This document shows, one piece after another, positions 8,828 through 18,712 of a stretch of DNA of 64,000 bases. This DNA comes from Solidesulfovibrio sp. (lineage in GTDB: Bacteria > Desulfobacterota > Desulfovibrionia > Desulfovibrionales > Desulfovibrionaceae): NCBI RefSeq assembly GCF_029978005.1, contig NZ_JARKOZ010000044.1, forward strand, positions 79,787 through 143,786, given 5' to 3'. The notes under the pieces were generated by a model. It saw nothing but the letters and a program-made list of their open reading frames with translations. It did no database searches and was not told the origin of the DNA. Both the position numbers and the translations under genes were made by a program. Position 1 is the first letter of the stretch. Each line of letters begins with the position of its first letter.

Positions 8828-10201
8828 ATGTCAGAATGCTGTTGCCTTAAAGAGTATGAGCATGAGTCTCTTTTGAAATGGTTCGGAGTCTATGTGCTGT
8901 TTGCTGTGGTTGTAACATGCGCCGTGCTGGCTGCTATAAATATTGATATTTTTGAAGAGAAATCGTGCTGTGGCAAGGTTTTTTGGTATGTTGTAATTGT
9001 GGCAATGCCATATATTTTTGTAAATCTATTGTATTCATTGATGCAATTTAAGATGAAGCTCGCCAACATTTTTCTTAAGGCGGCTCTCTCCTGTGCCATT
9101 TCCGTGGCGCTTTTCCGCACGATAGCCGAACTGAGGCCTGTCTCGGCGGATGATGCCGACATCGTTGTGTACGCACTGAGCATGTTCATTGGCATTATGC
9201 TGGTGAGGGACATCTCCCGAAATATCCCCATGGCCTTGCCGAATCTTGTCAACCGGGTGCTGCTGGTTGGGAATGACGGTTTTATGGAGAAGGCCAAGGA
9301 GCTCGTCGGCCTCTCCAATCAGCGTTTCCAGTTGGCGGGGGCCTTCTCTTTTCCGCGCCGTGACGAATCCTTGCCGGAGCAGAAGTCCGAGGACATCTTT
9401 GAAGTCGCCAAAGCGCTCAAGGCCAACAAAGTGGTCATTTCCCTGGTGGAGCGGCGCGGGGTTTTTCCTCTCCAGGAAATGCTCAACTGCAAGCTCAGCG
9501 GCATCGAGGTACTGGATGCGCCCAGTTTTTTCGAACGCATCACCGGCAAGCTCCTCATCGAAGACATCAATCCCAGTTGGTTCATCTTCTGTCACGGTTT
9601 CAACATCACCCCGGGGTTGCTCCTGGTCAAACGCTTCCTGGACGTTTGCTGTTCCCTGGTCGGACTTGCGCTGTTGGCGCCGTTCGCCCCGCTTTTGATG
9701 CTGGCCATCAAGCTCGATTCCCCGGGGCCCATCCTGTTTCGGCAAACGCGGGTGGGGCGGGGCGACAAACCCTTCGTGCTCTACAAGCTGCGCACCATGC
9801 GTCAGGACGCCGAACACGGCACCGGGGCCGTCTGGGCTGCCACGGCCGACCCCAGGGTGACGCGGCTCGGACGGTTCCTGCGGGCAAGCCGCATCGACGA
9901 GGTTCCCCAGCTCATCAACGTCCTGCAAGGCAAAATGAGCTTGGTGGGCCCGCGGCCGGAACGCCCCGAGTTCATCGACAAGCTCAAGAAGATCATTCCC
10001 TACTACTCCGAACGGCATTTCGTGAAACCGGGGGTGACCGGTTGGGCCCAGGTCCGTTACCCCTACGGAGCCTCCGTTGAGGATGCCCTGGAAAAACTCC
10101 GTTACGATTTATACTATATCAAAAATATTTCCATCTTGTTTGACTTGCGCATTATCTTGAAAACAATAGGCGTTGTCTTGTTGTGCAAGGGGTCGAGATG
10201 A
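8828..10201 (+). CDS. Polyprenyl-phosphate sugar-1-phosphate transferase, XrtA/PEP-CTERM EPS type
   Basis: A protein of 457 residues with four N-terminal membrane helices, a soluble middle part ([16 protein letters not shown]), a fifth membrane segment ([20 protein letters not shown]) and the C-terminal bacterial sugar-transferase domain ([44 protein letters not shown]). It would start repeat-unit synthesis by moving a sugar-1-phosphate onto undecaprenyl phosphate. The layout fits the TIGR03013-type family of exosortase EPS loci. The start is placed at ATG 8828, with GAGG six bases upstream; ATG 8816 is the alternative. Confidence 0.9.
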   Translation: MSECCCLKEYEHESLLKWFGVYVLFAVVVTCAVLAAINIDIFEEKSCCGKVFWYVVIVAMPYIFVNLLYSLMQFKMKLANIFLKAALSCAISVALFRTIAELRPVSADDADIVVYALSMFIGIMLVRDISRNIPMALPNLVNRVLLVGNDGFMEKAKELVGLSNQRFQLAGAFSFPRRDESLPEQKSEDIFEVAKALKANKVVISLVERRGVFPLQEMLNCKLSGIEVLDAPSFFERITGKLLIEDINPSWFIFCHGFNITPGLLLVKRFLDVCCSLVGLALLAPFAPLLMLAIKLDSPGPILFRQTRVGRGDKPFVLYKLRTMRQDAEHGTGAVWAATADPRVTRLGRFLRASRIDEVPQLINVLQGKMSLVGPRPERPEFIDKLKKIIPYYSERHFVKPGVTGWAQVRYPYGASVEDALEKLRYDLYYIKNISILFDLRIILKTIGVVLLCKGSR

Positions 10202-10355
10202 ACATGTCGAGGTTTTGGCAGTGATGTTTGAAGTGTGGTGCAGCCATTATTATAAGTGAAATAGTTGTCTATGTGTGCTTATGCGAAGATTTATTGTGCA
10301 ATATGGACCTGTCGTGTTGGAAACGTTTGAGAATTCATTGAAGTGGAGAAGCACT

Positions 10356-11216
10356 ATGCTGCGCAAGATCTGTTCTGGCGTCATGGGGCCTTGGTGTTCC
10401 GCGGATAAAAACCAGTTCATGGCGATGGTTCTTTTTACGTTCCTCACCCTTGTGCCTTTCGCGGCCCAGGCCAAGGATTACACGTTCACCGCCGGTGACA
10501 AAATCCATATCAGTGTGGCCGGCGAGCCTGAATTTTCGGGCGATGCAACGGTACGCCCCGATGGGAAGCTCGCCGTTCCCAACGGCGGGGAGGTCCAGGC
10601 CGTGGGCATGACCGCGGCGCAACTGCAAGCCGAGGTCACCGACAGGGTCAAGGAATACATCCTCAAGCCGACGGTCAACATCTCGGTGGTCGGTTCCGGC
10701 AACAACAAGGTCTTCGTGACGGGCGGGGGCGTGAAGCCTGCGGTGGTCGACATCACGCAGCATGCCACGCTGCTCAATCTGCTGACCAGCCTCGGGGACA
10801 TCAGCGGCGCGGATTTGCGAACCGCCAGCGTGGTGCGCGATGGTCGGGACATCAAAAAGGATTTCCATGACCTCATCGTGGGCAGTGATGTTTCCCAGGA
10901 TATCCCGCTTATGGCCGGGGACACGATCCTGCTGCCGCCCACCGCTTCCAACCGGGGCGTGTACGTGGTCGGCGCGGTCAACGTCCCCAAGCTCGTGGTC
11001 TACCGTGAAGGCATGACCTTGCTCGAAGCCATTCTGGACGCCGGAGGGTTTTCCAAGTTCGCCAGCCCCAACGACACCAGGATTATTCGGACAACGGAAG
11101 GAAACGGGCAAATCATAAAGGTCCAGGCTAAAAAACTGATTCGTGACGGCGATTTGACGCAAAACGTAGTCCTGCGCGGCGGGGACCTCGTTATCGTGGA
11201 CGAAAGTTTCTTCTAG
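10356..11216 (+). CDS. Polysaccharide export outer-membrane protein (Wza-like, XrtA-type)
   Basis: A protein of 286 residues with a signal peptide (cleavage near AAQA-KDYTF), a polysaccharide export (PES) domain starting YTFTAGDKIHISVAGEPEFSG, and SLBB-like repeats (VYVVGAVNVPKLVVYREGMT, ILDAGGFSKFASPNDTRI). It forms the periplasmic/outer-membrane part of the export channel. No lipobox is visible after the signal sequence. The start ATG 10356 follows GGAGAAGCACT. It is followed after 14 bases by the chain-length protein. Confidence 0.88.
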   Translation: MLRKICSGVMGPWCSADKNQFMAMVLFTFLTLVPFAAQAKDYTFTAGDKIHISVAGEPEFSGDATVRPDGKLAVPNGGEVQAVGMTAAQLQAEVTDRVKEYILKPTVNISVVGSGNNKVFVTGGGVKPAVVDITQHATLLNLLTSLGDISGADLRTASVVRDGRDIKKDFHDLIVGSDVSQDIPLMAGDTILLPPTASNRGVYVVGAVNVPKLVVYREGMTLLEAILDAGGFSKFASPNDTRIIRTTEGNGQIIKVQAKKLIRDGDLTQNVVLRGGDLVIVDESFF

Positions 11217-11230
11217 CACACGGGGGGGGT

Positions 11231-12715
11231 ATGTTTGCTGTTATAAAAGAATACCAGCATTACAAGCGGCTTATTTATCTCAAGAAGGGGATATTCTTAC
11301 TGGTGGCGCTCCTGGCCATGACGACCGCCATTGCGGTAAGCTATCTCATTCCGAAAAAATACGAGGCGAAAACGACTATCTTTATACAACAAAACGTCTT
11401 GACTGATCTGGTGAAGGGCCTGGCTGTTTCGCCGTCCGTGCAGAACAAGATACAGACTTTGGCCGTGCGCCTGACCAGCCGAAACCTTCTTTTGCAGGTC
11501 ATCAAGGACTTGGATCAGGATATGCTGCTGCCGACCAGAAACGACCAGGAAGCGTACATCAAGGACCTGCAAAACCGCATCATGGTCAATCTCAATGAAA
11601 AGCAAGGCGTGGTCATCATCAGTTTCTGGGACAGGTCCTCGTACTTCGCCAAGAATTTTATCAATACTTTGGCGTCACTGTACATCGAGCAAAATACTTC
11701 CATCAAACGCGAGGAATCAACGGAAGCCACAAAATTTCTGGCCGAACAAATCGAGGTATACAAGAAACGTTTGGCGGAAGCCGACGTCGTCATCAATAAT
11801 TTCAAGAGCGAAAACACCATTATCTTGACCAGCGACGAGGCCTATCTCCGTACCGACATCAGGGAGGCGGAGCAGAAGATCGTGGAGCTCAAAGCCCGCC
11901 AAACCCAGATTGAGGCCAAACAAAACCTGGCGCTCAACGCCAAGGCCCCGGTCTACCGATCCAACGTCAGCCAGAGGCAGGCCGAATTGAACCGGTTGCT
12001 GCACATCTATACCGAAAAGCATCCCAAGGTCATTCGGGCCAGGGCGGCTTTGCTGGTAAACCGCAGCAGTTCCGCGGGCAATGGAGCCGGGGCAGGCGCC
12101 CGGGATGGCGCACCCCCTTCGCGGCTTTTGCAGGCCGAGATCGACACCGTCAAATCCATGCTGGAGCGCCAAAACAAGATCATCGAGGGCAATATGGCCC
12201 TGCTTCGGGAACGGCCCCGCGTCATGGCCGCCCTCGATGACCTGATCGCCAAAAAGAATCAGGATGCCGCCCTCTACGGCCAGTTGGTGACCCGATACGG
12301 GCAATCTGAAATCTCGAAGGATATGGAGCTGAAAGACAAGTCTACCGTTTTTCGCATCATCGATCCGGCCGTGGCTCCCGAGGTTCCGGTCAGCCCCAAC
12401 AGGCCGGTCATCATTCTCATCGGAATTCTCCTGGGATTGGTCGCTGGAGTGGCCGCCGTGATATTGTCCGAGCGCTACGACCATTCGATCCGGTCCCTTC
12501 AGGAGCTCAGAACCTTGGGACTGCCTGTCTTTGCCGTGATTCCCCTCATGACCACCGCGGTGGAGGCCAAGCAGCAGGCCAAGCGCAACAGGCTCGTCCT
12601 GGCCATGGCTGGCGGTTATTTCGTCCTCGTTCTGGGCGTGTTGGCGGTGGAGAGTCTCAAGGCCATGGGCGTGACAGGCACTTGGCTGCAGAAAATCGGT
12701 CTCTATTCCCTTTAG
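11231..12715 (+). CDS. Wzz/GNVR-type polysaccharide chain-length determinant (XrtA-type)
   Basis: A protein of 494 residues: N-terminal membrane helix (about 20-40), a long periplasmic coiled-coil part (about 150-240 and 300-350), a proline-rich exit (DPAVAPEVPVSPNRPVI) and a second membrane helix (about 392-412) with a further hydrophobic segment near 455-476. This is the architecture of co-polymerases that control chain length and contact both the export protein and the tyrosine kinase. A run of seven G serves as ribosome site. A low-complexity SSSAGNGAGAGARDGA insert lies at about residue 280. Confidence 0.88.
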   Translation: MFAVIKEYQHYKRLIYLKKGIFLLVALLAMTTAIAVSYLIPKKYEAKTTIFIQQNVLTDLVKGLAVSPSVQNKIQTLAVRLTSRNLLLQVIKDLDQDMLLPTRNDQEAYIKDLQNRIMVNLNEKQGVVIISFWDRSSYFAKNFINTLASLYIEQNTSIKREESTEATKFLAEQIEVYKKRLAEADVVINNFKSENTIILTSDEAYLRTDIREAEQKIVELKARQTQIEAKQNLALNAKAPVYRSNVSQRQAELNRLLHIYTEKHPKVIRARAALLVNRSSSAGNGAGAGARDGAPPSRLLQAEIDTVKSMLERQNKIIEGNMALLRERPRVMAALDDLIAKKNQDAALYGQLVTRYGQSEISKDMELKDKSTVFRIIDPAVAPEVPVSPNRPVIILIGILLGLVAGVAAVILSERYDHSIRSLQELRTLGLPVFAVIPLMTTAVEAKQQAKRNRLVLAMAGGYFVLVLGVLAVESLKAMGVTGTWLQKIGLYSL

Positions 12716-12740
12716 CAACCGAAAAAGGCGAACGTGCACC

Positions 12741-13565
12741 ATGAGCAGAATCGAAGACGCCCTGAGCAAAGCCACCCAACGGCAATCCGGAATTTCCCCG
12801 CCCGCGGCATGGTCCTCATTCAGACACGAAAACACGACCTTGCCGCCTCCGACGCCGGTCGAACCAGGCCGTCTTTCGGAGGAAAAACTGGTGGTGCTCA
12901 AAAATCCCGCCTCCCTGGAAGCGGAGGAGTTCCGGAAGTTGAAGGAATCCCTGGTCAAGGCGATCACGTCGCCGGGAACCTTCAATAACATCGTCTTGAT
13001 CACCAGCGCCCACCACGGCGAGGGCAAGTCGCTCATCACTGCCAATTTGGCCATCAGCCTGGCCCAGGAATACGACCATACCGTGATGGTCGTGGACGCC
13101 GACCTGCGCCTGCCGTCCTGCCATCGATACCTGGACGTCAAACCCGAGAAGGGGCTGGCGGACTGCCTGGCCGAAGGGCTGGACGTGGGCAGCGCGTTGG
13201 TCAAGACCGGCATCCCCAAACTGGTGCTGCTGCCCGCGGGGAAAAAGACCGTCAAAAATCCCCTGGAGTTGCTTTCCTCCAATTCGATGCGCCGGCTCAT
13301 GACGGAAATGAAGCAGCGTTACCCCGACCGGATCCTGCTCGTCGACACGCCGCCTGTACTTCTTTTTGCCGAAACGCGCGCATTGTCGGATCTGGCCGAT
13401 AGCGTGGTCCTGGTGGTCAGGGAAGGGGAATGTTCCCTTGAGGAGGTCCGGGAATGCATGACGTTGCTCAACAATAAGGTTTTGGGATTGGTCTACAACG
13501 CCACGAGTTACGCGCCGACGGCCGCATCTTACGCGGATTACGATTACTCCTCATGCCTGGAATGA
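12741..13565 (+). CDS. BY-type tyrosine autokinase, XrtA-associated
   Basis: A protein of 274 residues with an N-terminal MSRIEDALSKA motif typical of the exosortase-linked kinases, Walker A (SAHHGEGKS), Walker A' (VMVVDADLR) and Walker B (ILLVDTPP). A tyrosine cluster at the C-terminus (SYAPTAASYADYDYSS) is the likely autophosphorylation tail. It works with the preceding Wzz-type protein as a cytoplasmic switch for polymer length. Separated by 25 bases from that gene. Confidence 0.9.
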   Translation: MSRIEDALSKATQRQSGISPPAAWSSFRHENTTLPPPTPVEPGRLSEEKLVVLKNPASLEAEEFRKLKESLVKAITSPGTFNNIVLITSAHHGEGKSLITANLAISLAQEYDHTVMVVDADLRLPSCHRYLDVKPEKGLADCLAEGLDVGSALVKTGIPKLVLLPAGKKTVKNPLELLSSNSMRRLMTEMKQRYPDRILLVDTPPVLLFAETRALSDLADSVVLVVREGECSLEEVRECMTLLNNKVLGLVYNATSYAPTAASYADYDYSSCLE

Positions 13566-13583
13566 GGATAATAGGGGCAGCAA

Positions 13584-14918
13584 TTGTACAAGAGTTTCTT
13601 TAATTTCCGGCGAAAGCCTTTCGAGCTGTTGCCGAACCCTGACTTTCTTTACCCAAGCCGGTCCCACAAAAAGGTGCTGTCCTACCTTGACTACGGCATT
13701 CGGGAACATTCGGGGTTCATCCTGCTCACCGGCGAGGTCGGTACCGGCAAGACGACGCTTATCCGGGAGTTGATCAAGAAACATCTGCGCAATGTGCTTT
13801 TGGCCCGCGTCTTCCATACCAAGGTGGAGTCGCAACAGCTTCTGGCCATGATCAACGCGGATTTTGGCCTGGACATCGGCGATAAGGACAAGCCCGCCTT
13901 GTTGCGCGACCTGCAGGAGTTTCTCATCGAGCAGTATGCCAAACGCTGTCCGGTGGTGCTGATTATCGATGAGGCCCAGAACCTCTCGAAGAGTGTTCTG
14001 GAAGAAGTCCGGATGCTTTCCAATCTGGAAACAGAGAACAGCAAGCTGTTGCACATCATCCTGGTCGGGCAGCCAGAGCTGCGGCGGGTGCTGTCGGATC
14101 CGGACCTGCTGCAACTGCGCCAGCGCATACAGATCATCTGCAACATCGAGCCTCTGGCCGAGGGGGAGATCGAGCATTATATCCGCTACCGTCTGGAGGC
14201 CGCGGGAAATCGGGACGCCCTCCGGATCGCCGCGGAATGCTTTCCCATCATCCACTCCTACACTCGGGGAATTCCACGGCTCATCAATATATTGTGCGAT
14301 TATGTCCTGCTTGACGCCTTCGCCAACGAGACCCACGAGGTCGGGCCGGGCATGATCCATGAAATCGCCCAGGACCTGAATTTCAACGAGCAGTATTGGC
14401 AAAGCACCGCCCGAGGCGTCCCCGAAGAGCAGGACAAGGGAGATGGCGCCGTGGACGCACGGTTCAATCAACTCTCCCGGCAGGGGATATTGCTGAAAAT
14501 CGATCGCCGATTGCAACGCCTCGAGTCGCGCCAGGTCAGCCAGCTTCAGACCCTCAATGGGGAACTGCGCCGGATTTTCGAAACCCTGAACCAGCGGGTG
14601 GATGCCATTTGCCAATGCATGGCGGGAGGGGGCAACGGTTCGGCCAGTGCAGTATCGAACAGAGCGACGGATTCGAGGCTTGCCTTTCCCAATCCCGGAA
14701 GAGAGAAAATGGCGTCCCTGCCTGTCGATTCAAAAATAATGCAAGCGCCGCCGCAGCCTCTCGTAACGGACTCGGAAAAAAGGGCATTGCTGACATGCGA
14801 TCCAAATGTAATTGATTTAACAGAGGAAGTCCTGGAGGATGGTTCCATTTCTTCCGTTTTGGAGCACAAAGAAAAAAGCAGATCATGGTTTAAAAGATTG
14901 CTGTTAGGAAATCCATGA
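13584..14918 (+). CDS. ExeA-like AAA ATPase, XrtA-associated
   Basis: A protein of 444 residues. The N-terminal 270 residues are an ExeA-type AAA ATPase (FFNFRRKPFELLPNPDFLYP, Walker A LTGEVGTGKTT, Walker B VVLIIDEAQNL, sensor region VGQPELRR). The C-terminal 170 residues are a low-complexity/coiled region typical of the secretion ATPases found in exosortase EPS loci. The only sensible start is TTG at 13584, after AGGGGCAG, since the conserved N-terminal motif begins at residue 2; this rare start may keep expression low. Confidence 0.88.
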   Translation: MYKSFFNFRRKPFELLPNPDFLYPSRSHKKVLSYLDYGIREHSGFILLTGEVGTGKTTLIRELIKKHLRNVLLARVFHTKVESQQLLAMINADFGLDIGDKDKPALLRDLQEFLIEQYAKRCPVVLIIDEAQNLSKSVLEEVRMLSNLETENSKLLHIILVGQPELRRVLSDPDLLQLRQRIQIICNIEPLAEGEIEHYIRYRLEAAGNRDALRIAAECFPIIHSYTRGIPRLINILCDYVLLDAFANETHEVGPGMIHEIAQDLNFNEQYWQSTARGVPEEQDKGDGAVDARFNQLSRQGILLKIDRRLQRLESRQVSQLQTLNGELRRIFETLNQRVDAICQCMAGGGNGSASAVSNRATDSRLAFPNPGREKMASLPVDSKIMQAPPQPLVTDSEKRALLTCDPNVIDLTEEVLEDGSISSVLEHKEKSRSWFKRLLLGNP

Positions 14919-14995
14919 AACTTGATAATACCGAGGATGCAGTTTATAAACCCGCTGCAAGTTGAGTGATTACCTTAACCGGCAGGTACGGGCCC

Positions 14996-16216
14996 ATGCA
15001 AAAATACTGTTTCCTCATCGGCTTAGTCGTTTTTATCTTTGGGGCATCGCCTTCTGCGCGGGCCGAGCTGAATTATAAGGGTACCATTGCCGTGGGCCAG
15101 GAATATAACGACAACGTCAATGAGACATCGCATCCAAGGTCGGACTTTGTCTCGCTGCTCAGTCCGGCCATTCAGGCGGAATATTCCGCCAGTCGGTTCC
15201 TGGCTTCCGTTGACTACCAAGGTGAACTTCGCATCTATGACAATGGGCAGCGGCAGAATGAAATGATCAACAATCTTGAGGCTAAACTGAATCTGCAACT
15301 CATAAAGGATCTGTTGGCCGTCGAGGCCACGGACAGCAATCACATGGTCTTCACCAATGCTGCCCAAGGCCAGACCAGGGCGGCCGACTCCACAGCCGAT
15401 CAGACCAATCAGAATATTTCCACGTTCGCCGCTATATTGACCCCCCGCATTACGGACCGCACCCAGGCGAGGCTTGGCGTCATGGCAAAGGAAGATCTCT
15501 ATTCCGGGGGCAGCGACACGGTGAACAAAAACATCAATGCGGCGTTCGCGGATCTTCTGCACGAGATGACAGACCGGTTGGAGGTCGGGGTCAGCGTGCG
15601 GGGCGAACGGCAGTTCACGGAACAGCGCAATCTCAACCGCTATATCGCTTCTGTGGTCGGAAGATATACGTACAAGCAGGATTGCTTTGTTTACGGCCGC
15701 ATTGGCGCCGTGGAGACAATCCCTGACGACGCTTCGGTCAACCTTATGCCCACCTGGTCAGCCGGCCTGACCCACTCCTTTGGGAGGACAGCCGTCATTC
15801 TGGAAAGTCAGGGCGATTACGTGGACAATCCCACCTCGGTCTACGATTCGTTCCGGGCTCTGTATACGGCCACAGTCACCCATGCGTTCGACCGGGCCAA
15901 GGTTACGGCCAATGCGGGCTATTCCGACTTTTCCGGGCCTGATACGCAGCATTCCAATGACTTCACCCTGTCGGCTCAACTTGAATACGAACTCACCGCG
16001 CGTTTGGCGGCCCTCGTTTCCGCAAGCCGTGTGGACACGATCACGAGCAACAACAGCGTCCAGAGGGTCTATGGCACGGCCGAAGTGCGCTACGAGTTGC
16101 CGAAGGAATTCGAACTCAAGGGCTATTACCGGCTTAAGCTGAACGATTCCTATAATTCCGATAGCTCGACCTATCACGTCAATATCGTGGGCCTAGCCCT
16201 CACAAAAAGATTCTGA
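14996..16216 (+). CDS. Outer-membrane beta-barrel protein of PEP-CTERM EPS loci
   Basis: A protein of about 406 residues with a signal peptide (FLIGLVVFIFGASPSARA, then AELNYKG) and alternating amphipathic strands to the end, finishing in a C-terminal aromatic (LTKRF) as in outer-membrane barrels. It resembles the TIGR03016-type barrels that accompany exosortase EPS genes. It probably helps the polymer cross or attach to the outer membrane. ATG 14996 is preferred because it gives a compact signal peptide; GTG 14966 is possible. Confidence 0.8.
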   Translation: MQKYCFLIGLVVFIFGASPSARAELNYKGTIAVGQEYNDNVNETSHPRSDFVSLLSPAIQAEYSASRFLASVDYQGELRIYDNGQRQNEMINNLEAKLNLQLIKDLLAVEATDSNHMVFTNAAQGQTRAADSTADQTNQNISTFAAILTPRITDRTQARLGVMAKEDLYSGGSDTVNKNINAAFADLLHEMTDRLEVGVSVRGERQFTEQRNLNRYIASVVGRYTYKQDCFVYGRIGAVETIPDDASVNLMPTWSAGLTHSFGRTAVILESQGDYVDNPTSVYDSFRALYTATVTHAFDRAKVTANAGYSDFSGPDTQHSNDFTLSAQLEYELTARLAALVSASRVDTITSNNSVQRVYGTAEVRYELPKEFELKGYYRLKLNDSYNSDSSTYHVNIVGLALTKRF

Positions 16217-16223
16217 GGCGAGC

Positions 16224-17132
16224 ATGTCTGATCCTCCCAGCAATGCCCTGACGGTTGATGTGGAGGATTATTATCATGTCAGCGCCTTCGAATCCGTCAT
16301 CGCGCCCGGGACCTGGGACGGACTCGAATCCCGGGTCGAAGCCAACACCCGGCGCGCGCTGGATTTGCTGGCTGCGTATAAGCTTGCCGCAACCTTTTTC
16401 GTGCTCGGCTGGGTGGCCAAGCGCCACCCCGATCTGGTGCGGGCCGTCCAGGCCGCCGGCCATGAGATCGCCTGCCACGGTTTTCAACACCGACGCATCC
16501 TCTTCCAAACGCCAGAAGCCTTCCGCCGGGACGTTGCGTCGGCCAAGGCCCTGCTGGAGGATATCACCGGCCAGCCGATCCGGGGATACCGCGCCCCGAG
16601 CTACTCCATCACGCCGGCGACCGCATGGGCCCTGGATATCCTGATAGAGGAGGGGTTCGCGTATGATTCCAGCGTGTTCCCTGTCGTGCACGACCTGTAC
16701 GGGTTTCCCGGAGCCCCGCCGTATCCCCACTGCATAGCGCGCCCTTGCGGCAAGATCCTCGAGTTTCCTCCGACGACGTTGCGCCTGAACTTCCTGGTCC
16801 GTTCCCTGGCCCTGCCCATCGCGGGGGGAGGATATCTCCGGCTTTTCCCCGGTTGGTTCACCCGATGGGGGCTCGCCCGGTTGGCTCGCGACGAAGGCCG
16901 GCCGTGCGCCGTGTATTTCCATCCCTGGGAAATCGATCCTGGTCAGCCCCGTATAAAGGCCGGCTGGAAGTCCCGGTTCCGGCACTACTACAACCTGGAG
17001 AAGATGGAACGTCGCTTACGCGACTTGTTTGAAAACATGGCGTTCGCACCGATGGGCATGGTCTTGGCGGCGTTGGAGCCGCTCCCTGTCTTTTCCCTGG
17101 AACGCCCGCTTCCCGCAAGCCGCCTTTCCTAA
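16224..17132 (+). CDS. Polysaccharide deacetylase, XrtA-type (NodB + DUF3473)
   Basis: A protein of 302 residues with the family signature near the N-terminus (LTVDVEDYYHVSAFE: catalytic/metal acidic residues), metal-binding HGFQHR, the RAPSYSI motif, and a DUF3473-like C-terminal part (VYFHPWEIDPGQPRI). It is predicted to remove acetyl groups from N-acetylated sugars of the EPS. No signal peptide is visible, so it may act in the cytoplasm. GAGGCGAGC precedes the ATG; seven bases separate it from the barrel gene. Confidence 0.92.
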   Translation: MSDPPSNALTVDVEDYYHVSAFESVIAPGTWDGLESRVEANTRRALDLLAAYKLAATFFVLGWVAKRHPDLVRAVQAAGHEIACHGFQHRRILFQTPEAFRRDVASAKALLEDITGQPIRGYRAPSYSITPATAWALDILIEEGFAYDSSVFPVVHDLYGFPGAPPYPHCIARPCGKILEFPPTTLRLNFLVRSLALPIAGGGYLRLFPGWFTRWGLARLARDEGRPCAVYFHPWEIDPGQPRIKAGWKSRFRHYYNLEKMERRLRDLFENMAFAPMGMVLAALEPLPVFSLERPLPASRLS

Positions 17133-17176
17133 ACATCCCACCCGCTCGCCAAACCACGAGCCAGCAGGATCGCATC

Positions 17177-18580
17177 ATGGGCATCAATTCCCTTTTGGGG
17201 CTTTTCGGATCGATGACATTTAGCCAGCCGTGGGTGATGACCGTATTTTTCTTGCTCTTTTACATCGCCCTGGGGTGTCTGGCCATTGTGCGTCCGGTCG
17301 CCGCCATGGTCATGTATTTCGGCACTTCCATCATGAACCCCCAGGCGAGCTATCCCATCTTCATGGGCATTCCCCTGGCCAAGATCACGGCCGGGATGGG
17401 GCTGGCCGTTTGCCTGCTCAACGTGCGCAGGCTCAACTTCCGTTTCCCGCTGACCATGATGACCATGGCCGCCTTTTTGGTCATGGCCTGTGTGAGCGCC
17501 CTGGCGGCCGTGCAGCCGGAGTTGGCGGAAAAGCGCCTTGATGAATTCCTCAAGGTGGGGCTGCTGACGATGCTGACGGTCTGGGCCATGGCGGATCGAA
17601 AGGACTACAGCTTCTTTTTCTGGGGAATAGTGGCCTGCTTGTCCTACGATATCCTCAAAAGCCTTGTGGAAACCCAAACGCGACAGGCCTGGGTCGGCAT
17701 CCAGGGCGTCGCCGGCTGGATCAATGACTCCAACGACTGGGCCTTGGCCTTGGCCATGGGGCTGCCGCTGTTCTACGTCGCGCTGGCCCTTCACTGGCAC
17801 CGGGGGTGGAAGGCGCGCATCCTCTTCGGGCTGGCGGCAATCGGCGGGCTTTTGACCCTGACCCTCACCTATTCGCGGGGGGGCTTCCTGGCTGCCGCCA
17901 TGTCCGGACTGGTTTTTTTGCTCCTTGACCGCAAGCCGTGGCGGGCCGTCTGGGTCGGCTGCTTGATGGTGCTCGTGGTCTCTTTTTATATGCCCGGCTC
18001 TTATGTGGACAGGGTGGAGAGCATTTTCGGGCTCGGACAACAGGCCGAGTCGGCCTGGGAGAGGCCGTCGGACGATCCCGAGGAATACAACGGTACGGAA
18101 AGGGTGTATTACTGGAGGATTGCTTATGAGGTCATGCGGGAGAATCCTCTCAAAGGGGTGGGATGGGGTAATTTTGTGAAGGAATACGAACGACGCCTCA
18201 ACACGACGGAAGGATTTGTGGCTCACAGCACCTGGTTTCAAGTGGGGGCCGAAGCTGGAGAGATAACGCTTTTCCTCTATGCCATGATGATCGTGTTGAC
18301 GCTTGTCGCGACGTTTCGGGCCTATCTGCGGGCCAGGCGGGCCGGGGATGCCTGGGCGCAATTGCATTGCCGCGGAGTCATCGCAGGGATAATCGCTTTC
18401 TGCGTCGGCGGCTCCTTCCTGAGTCGGGAAAATTCCGAGCTTCTTTTCGTCTACATCGCCATGGCGGCCGTGCTGTCCGGCCTTGTTCCGCGCGCGCTGC
18501 CCTCGCCGGCAAGCAGGGCCGCCGACTTGACGGCAGGGGCGGCTGTCCGTGGCGTGACTGGCGCGGTGCGCCAAGCCTAG
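17177..18580 (+). CDS. O-antigen ligase/polymerase-like membrane protein, exosortase-associated
   Basis: A protein of 467 residues with about 10-12 membrane helices and a large periplasmic loop with the Wzy_C-type motif region (ERVYYWRIAYEVMRENPLKG, VGWGNF, AHSTWFQVGAEAGE). Members of this exosortase-A-linked family are annotated as putative O-glycosylation ligases; by analogy it either polymerises repeat units (Wzy role) or transfers glycan. It is the only Wzy/WaaL-like protein in the window. Confidence 0.82.
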   Translation: MGINSLLGLFGSMTFSQPWVMTVFFLLFYIALGCLAIVRPVAAMVMYFGTSIMNPQASYPIFMGIPLAKITAGMGLAVCLLNVRRLNFRFPLTMMTMAAFLVMACVSALAAVQPELAEKRLDEFLKVGLLTMLTVWAMADRKDYSFFFWGIVACLSYDILKSLVETQTRQAWVGIQGVAGWINDSNDWALALAMGLPLFYVALALHWHRGWKARILFGLAAIGGLLTLTLTYSRGGFLAAAMSGLVFLLLDRKPWRAVWVGCLMVLVVSFYMPGSYVDRVESIFGLGQQAESAWERPSDDPEEYNGTERVYYWRIAYEVMRENPLKGVGWGNFVKEYERRLNTTEGFVAHSTWFQVGAEAGEITLFLYAMMIVLTLVATFRAYLRARRAGDAWAQLHCRGVIAGIIAFCVGGSFLSRENSELLFVYIAMAAVLSGLVPRALPSPASRAADLTAGAAVRGVTGAVRQA

Positions 18581-18712
18581 TTTCCCGTCGATACAGGGAT
18601 ATTTTATAAAGATGCAACCCGAAGGGCTGGCAGGCGGGTAGAGGACATTCCCCGGCCGGCGTTTCCGGTCCTGGGCGGTCCATGGCTGCAGCCTGGCCAG
18701 GGGGCCACTCCC

